From the NCBI RefSeq assembly GCF_910592395.1, contig NC_088310.1, forward strand, positions 255,501-319,500: a stretch of DNA of 64,000 nucleotides, written 5' to 3'. The translations under genes were made by a program, and so were the position numbers. Source of the DNA: Lineus longissimus (taxonomy: Eukaryota; Nemertea; Pilidiophora; Heteronemertea; Lineidae). Positions 58,771 through 64,000 of this stretch are shown here, piece by piece. Position 1 is the stretch's first letter, and the number at the start of each line of letters is the position of its first letter. A model generated the notes under the pieces. It searched no databases and had not been told where the DNA came from. It saw nothing but the letters and a program-made list of their open reading frames with translations.

Positions 58771-59875
58771 GCACTTTAAATTGACAACGGGTTTGATTCC
58801 TCATTTAGTTTCTTCTTAATTTAACCAACCAGTAAGTTGAATAGTACAACGAAACGTTTCAAAACATGATCCATGACGACCAGGCCGAAGTCATTGCTGA
58901 ATGAGATTGATGATAAGAATGATCGGCCGAACACTTCATCTTTCAATCAATCAAAAACAAATTGGAGAAAGTTTGGTGGTCAAGTGGATATTCTTGCCGT
59001 GTGAAGAATAACCTATAATCGTTGGTGGGTGACAAACTGTGTAGATGCGATTCAGCCGGTCTTGGCGAGTCTGTTTCACGATCACACAGGTCTCTAGCGG
59101 GCATAATCATTCTCCGTAGACGACGAAAGAGAGCACGTGAGCGGATGAGAAGGGCTCTCATCAAGAGGAGATGGTGGGTCCGCCCTTGGCTGGAGAGACA
59201 TATTGAGCAAGGCTACTTTAATAACCTTATGGTTGAACTTGCTGATGAGGACATGGAATCATTCCAAAACTTCGCAAGAATGTTCCCTGCACAATTGGCA
59301 GAACTAGCGGAATGGGTGTCTCCATACATACAACGCACCAACACCACTTTTAGGCCATGTAACTGTGCCGCTGAGCGATCCTCTGTCCAAAACTCCACGG
59401 TCGCCATGATTATGATTATGTACTAAATGCAACCACCTGATTGGTTATTGCAGGCCAGTCTGGTGGTAAATGCTGGCCACATTGCAAGACCCGACAATGC
59501 GATTACGTTGTTAGACCGTTCACATGTAACAACCCGACTACGACTCAGTCGCCCGAGACTGGATGAATTCAGTCTTCCAAGACTGGGTCTCGCGACAGCC
59601 TACGACTGCCTATGACTAGTTGTGAAGGCGTCCACATTACCCGACCCAATCGTCAGTCTTGAGTCGTCATGAGTCGGGTCAATCTGAAATCGTGTCGTGG
59701 GACAAGGGCCTGTTCAATATTGTTCTATACGCATGCACCGGATTGGTCGGTCATAAGTAAATAACAAATCGTGCACAACACTTCACATTTTTTTATACTC
59801 TATCAGCTGACCTGAAATCATAGTCCGTCATATGAAGCAGTGATAACATCAAGAGAGAACCTGCTCGTCAATACA
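58771..59875. other. Intergenic region between the two phosphatase genes
   Basis: It holds the Harbinger fragment (59022-59426) and presumably the promoter of the second phosphatase close to 59876. I cannot place terminal repeats or a target-site duplication with confidence. Confidence 0.45.
59022..59426 (+). pseudogene. PIF/Harbinger transposase N-terminal fragment
   Basis: The frame encodes an Arg-rich stretch (RRRRKRARERMRRALIKR), then RWWVRPWLERHIEQGYFNNL and RTNTTFRP. This is the pattern at the start of PIF/Harbinger (HARBI1-like) DDE transposases, where RRWWVRPW precedes a helical region. The frame stops after 134 codons, before any DDE catalytic residue, so it is a remnant. The surrounding sequence (roughly 58990-59720, including a GACTACGACTCAGTCGCCC stretch) probably belongs to the same element. 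It separates the two phosphatase genes. Confidence 0.7.
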
Positions 59876-62800
59876 ATGGGGATCATCGCGGTGGTGCTCG
59901 TAGTCTTGTTTGTTCAGAGTCAGGCCACAGATTTTTATCAACCGGAGCAGATCCACATGTCATATGGAGGTAAGTTGTAGGATGAGTGATTCCTCAGCAA
60001 GTCTGTAGGCCCACAGAACATGAACTGTCGCGTAGTTGCTGTGATGGCGTAGTAGGTTTCCTAAGGTCGATCGAAAAGCTAGTAGGCCTATGATTGACTT
60101 TCAAGCCTGTTGACATTGATTAAACTCGTGTAGCTCTAGCATATACATGTATATCGTGTCGTTGGACTACCACACCGTGATACAGAAGCATGCACTCAAC
60201 CGTGACGAATAGCGTGGTCATGCCAATGCTTTCTTTTTCGTCGTGACAGCATTTTGCAGTGTTTTAGATTGATAGAAGACCATAGGCCAAACAGCTGACC
60301 GTGATACAGAAGCATGCACTTCAAGCGTGGCGATGCCATTACCTTCCAAGATGGCAATGACCCAGAGATCACATCAGTCACTCGACGGTAGACACTGATG
60401 ATTTGCATCCCTTCTTAATAGTGAAGCAAACCCCAAGATGAATATACCCTGAGATGAATTGCCAAGATCGTGTTATAAGCAGAAAAATGACTTCTTTTTA
60501 AAATGTTTTACGTACTTATAACAGTTTGTTGGTTTGTTTTAGCTGACCCTACGCAGATGACCTTCACTTGGGTGACCTTTGACAACACGTCGGTCGCCAT
60601 TGTTCAGTATGGCGTCAAATCGTTTGAAGACTATACAGCCAAGGGTATCATTGAGAAGTTCGTGGATGGGGGTGCGGCAAAGCGAGTGATTTATATGTAC
60701 AGGGTGAATGCTACGAAGTTGACACCTGGACAAACATACAGTAAGTTATGTAGCATGAAAGAGGGCTTGCCTCACTTTTGGAACTCACGTGCTCGAATCC
60801 TAATATAAGCTGAATGAGCTTTAGGTCTTAGATGTTTATGTCGTGCTCCTTCCGTTCTCTTTCAGTATGAAATTCTTCAGACTGAAACTGAAAGTGACTG
60901 ACCTTATAAAAGGACAGATAGAGAGCTCTCCAAAGATCTATAGTTGAGTGGAACACACGATTTCTTAAAGAAACATTATCAACATTGCGTATATGCTAAT
61001 ACAAACACTGATTTAGTAAATACTAGTATTGACAATTCACACGTTAAATGGAAAGACAGATTTCGGATACTCTAAGAAAATACGAAGTTTGAAGTTTTTT
61101 GACTCTTCCAGGATACCGTGTTGGGAGTCCTCTTGGATGGAGCACCATGTTCACATTCACCGCCATGAAGAGCGGCACCAACTGGAGCCCGAGGTTCGCC
61201 TTGTTTGGCGACATGGGCAACAAAAACGCCCAGTCGATGGCCAGGTTACAGACAGAGGCGGAGGAGGGGAACGTGGACTTTGCTATACATGCAGGTTGGT
61301 TCATTTTATTGTATATTCAATGGTCTGACGACCAGATCACGATGTCGAACGGCGTAATATAGGTTCGCTTTGCGAAAACAACCTATCATCAAGAGTCACC
61401 AGATCGGATCTAATCACATGCAACATGTCCGGGGTATACTCCGATTTCCAACATGTGAAAACCCTGGAAATAGCAAAAAACTCTGCGTGACACTTTCAAT
61501 AATTGACTGGGAAAAACGCTGTTACAAACAATGAAAATGAGATATGAAGACCTGTAGCTGAAAAGGAAAAGAGAAGAGTATTGATTAGGTAAGGGGGAAT
61601 CTCGCTCTCACGCTGACTTACAAACTGTTTTGTTCCAGGTGACTTTGCCTACAACATGGACGATGTAAGTTGATATAATTTTTACAGCTTTTTTGCGTTC
61701 GATGACTCTATATGTTTGCCATCAATCCTTTGGTCCTCCTGGTGTACATCTCTCTGGTGAAATCATGGTGTTATTACAAGTACTTTACCAATAAGACGTT
61801 CTGTTTAGTCTTTGAAAATAAAATGTTGTGTCGCTCTTAATTATTCCAACTTTTCTCACTACTATTCTTATTGTAGGACAATGCAACCATGGGGGACGAG
61901 TTTATGCGCCAGATACAACCGATCGCCGCCAATGTGCCTTACATGACATGCGTTGGAAATCATGAATCTGCATAGTAAGTATCTGATGATAGGGCAAGCT
62001 CAGTCTAGAAAAATCACTAAGGGCTTCGCGACGATCCGGGAATCGATTTGTCTGGATGCTGTCGGTCAAGGCCAGAAAGTGTCAGTGTGGTCTTAAGCAG
62101 TGGCAGTAGCACACAGCTCGTCATAATACGTCGATACTGCTGGTCCTTTTATAGAATTATATTCATCACTCATATAACATTTCTTTCAGCAACTTCTCCA
62201 ATTACAAGTATAGATTCACCATGCCCCGAGCTGGTGGCGAAGGCAGAGGGCTGTGGTATAGTTTTGATGTCGGGCCTATTCATTTCATAGCATGGGACAC
62301 TGAGCTGTACTACTACACCAACTATGGCAAGCAACAGATTTATAACCAGTACAAGTGGCTAGAGCAAGATCTCATAGTAGGTATTGTTGCATACTAGTAA
62401 CTTGTCTGTCAAAAGATTGTACTTCGAAATCAGTGCCTTGACTGACTTCAAAGATTCGGAGTTGATGTTTCTTCATGTATTGGGAGCATTCTTTGACACT
62501 CAGAACACCGAATAGTTCAGGTCACATCTGCCGACTCTGGACTCCTGGTCAATCTTCAAAGGAAGAGAAAAATGGTAAACTGGGTCAATAGAGCTTTTTT
62601 TCTAAATTGAACGTGGAATTGCACCTTGACCATTCTTATCTTTACCTCGCCAGGAAGCTAACAGGAACCGCAAGGAAAGACCCTGGATCATCACATTTGG
62701 GCATCGTCCGATGTACTGCAGCAACAGTAAAAATGATGACTTGGTGCATTGCCAAAATCCTGAAAATATTGTAAGTAAACGTATGAAAACATTGACCTGT

Positions 62801-64000
62801 ATTTAAACAAAGATGAAGTACCGCTAATTGCTTAAACAAGGCATCTACAGATTGCTCATTTAAGAATTCAGAGCCAAATCGTTAGACACATACCGGGACT
62901 AAGTGCTGCAAAAACTCTAACTACTGCTCAGACAAGAGCAACCTTTCTCATTTTGAATCGCTGTCCCGGATCTAAGTAGATTCATTCAGAGTATGGGCGT
63001 GTCCCATTATTTCTTGGACATCCGGTTATACATGTAGAGTGCTCTGTCCAAAACACAAAATACACTTTTTTGATTTCATTAACATTTTATTCTAGGTAAG
63101 AGTAGGTGACCCGACAGAAAAGCCATCATGGCCTAGTCCAGAGGACCTGTTCTACCAGTACGGTGTGGATTTAGAAATAGGAGCCCACGAGCACGACTAT
63201 GAGAGAATGTGGCCTGTCTACAACATGAGAGTGTGCAATGGGAGCACAAAGTATCCTTACACCAACCCGACAGCGCCAGTGCATATCCTCACGGGATCGG
63301 CGGTAAGGTTTTTTACAGTACACTGGAACCCCGGTAACACAACCGAGGTTGAATGGACGCGTTACAGCGGGACACTTTTTGATACCAATGATGTGTTGAT
63401 ACTCGACAAAAGAGATGGGTGGTTTAAGAGAGAGATACGAAAAGTGATTTAAAAGAGACGTGAGTCCCCTCCCCTCAATAGATATGGTGGATTGCATATC
63501 AACTTATCGTACAGGTGGGACCGGGCCAGGAGGACAATGCCATCAGTCTTCTCGCGGAAAGTTGCGAGATCGGACGTGAATAACGTCTTACTTTAACTTA
63601 TTCCAGGGTGCTTGGTCAGGCCTTGACCCCTTCTTCACCATCCCCTGGCCGTGGAGTGCAGCGCGCGTAGAAGATTATGGTTACAATAGAGTCCAGGTGG
63701 TGAATTCGACACATCTCTATTTTGAGTATGTCTCAGACGATAAGGTAGGCGTTTAGAATATGAAAACTTAATTTTAACCACTTCTAATTACGATTAGTAA
63801 TTGCTGTAGAGTTATTAGTAGCCAAGGGAAATGACGCTCCCCTATTAATCATTTATTAATTGAAATGTCTTTAGTTGAAACATTTGCCTTCCCTGTACTA
63901 CTCTTAGAGTCTGGTTGCACTTTCAGGGAGGAAAAGTGGTTGATACTGTATGGTACATCAAGGAGAAACATGGTCCTGGTCTTTACACCTGCCACCTTGG
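59876..64000 (+). CDS. ACP7: Purple acid phosphatase, ACP7-type, second copy (3' end outside window)
   Basis: Paralog of the preceding gene with the same predicted function. Exons: 59876-59969, 60543-60740, 61112-61294, 61639-61664, 61877-61974, 62190-62376, 62654-62770, 63096-63302, 63607-63744, 63927-64000 (cut by the window edge); 440 codons are visible. A signal peptide (MGIIAVVLVVLFVQSQAT) precedes DFYQPEQIHMSY. Metal motifs: GDMG, GDFAY, GNHES, GHRPMYC and AHEHDYER. Compared with the first copy, a 26-nt microexon splits the GDFAY motif (intron after HAG), while the exons around GLWYSF are joined. A transposon-like repeat end lies in the intron after 63302. The ending GLYTCHLG matches GEDIYTCGAG of copy 1. 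Confidence 0.94.
60174..60322. repeat. Short direct repeat in phosphatase 2 intron 1
   Basis: ACCGTGATACAGAAGCATGC occurs at about 60174 and again at about 60297, followed both times by ACT and a CGTG-containing stretch. Confidence 0.85.
63316..63366 (-). repeat. Terminal fragment of the dispersed repeat, reverse copy
   Basis: CACTGGAACCCCGGTAACAC followed by ACCGAGGTTGAATGG is the reverse complement of the end of the repeat at 12660-12736, with an internal deletion. It lies right after the donor of the exon ending 63302. Confidence 0.8.

Overview
This window looks like intron-rich nuclear DNA from a bilaterian animal, most likely a marine invertebrate. Genes are split by GT-AG introns, with two probable GC-AG introns. 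Simple and dispersed repeats are frequent, and every coding family present is metazoan. The calmodulin genes lack the intron that splits vertebrate CALM exons of 107 and 136 nt; here these form one 243-nt exon, which argues against a vertebrate. Amphioxus or another marine deuterostome would fit, but the sequence alone does not settle it.

Layout. (1) 71-4539, plus strand: the 3' part of an adhesion GPCR (latrophilin-like GAIN/GPS plus 7TM), 11 exons, entering from the left edge. (2) 4894-52246: a tandem array of 15 calmodulin/calmodulin-like genes, named here A to O. Fourteen are on the minus strand and one (K, 37189-39577) is on the plus strand. I assembled each from exons with matching splice phase, and every coding sum is a multiple of three. 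The ancestral layout is ATG exon (M) / about 31 nt ([10 protein letters not shown]) / 144 nt (EF1 to EF2) / 243 or 246 nt (EF2 to EF4) / last exon (EF..MM..). J, F and K are near-canonical calmodulins. E carries a Gln-rich N-terminus. A, B, C, D, G, I, L, M, N, O and H diverge progressively, mostly at the N-terminus, the central linker and the last exon. (3) 53903 to the right edge, plus strand: two tandem ACP7-type purple acid phosphatase genes, the second running off the window. A degraded PIF/Harbinger transposase fragment lies between them.

How it fits together. The calmodulin paralogs probably supply Ca2+ sensors with different tails and EF-hand affinities. Ten of the 15 genes (A to G, I, J, K) share a short element 75-150 bp upstream of the start codon, which reads TGCACCA...GCCTCGTTT in the gene sense. 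The five most divergent genes (H, L, M, N, O) lack a visible copy. The EF3-EF4 coding block is almost identical between paralogs even at synonymous sites, while the flanking parts have drifted, which suggests gene conversion. I see no functional link between the calmodulins and the flanking receptor and phosphatases.

Other content: a 52-bp minisatellite (12 copies) in intron 1 of gene A, a 42-bp minisatellite (32 copies) between C and D, two large hairpins, and two families of dispersed repeat. No tRNA, rRNA or CRISPR was recognised.
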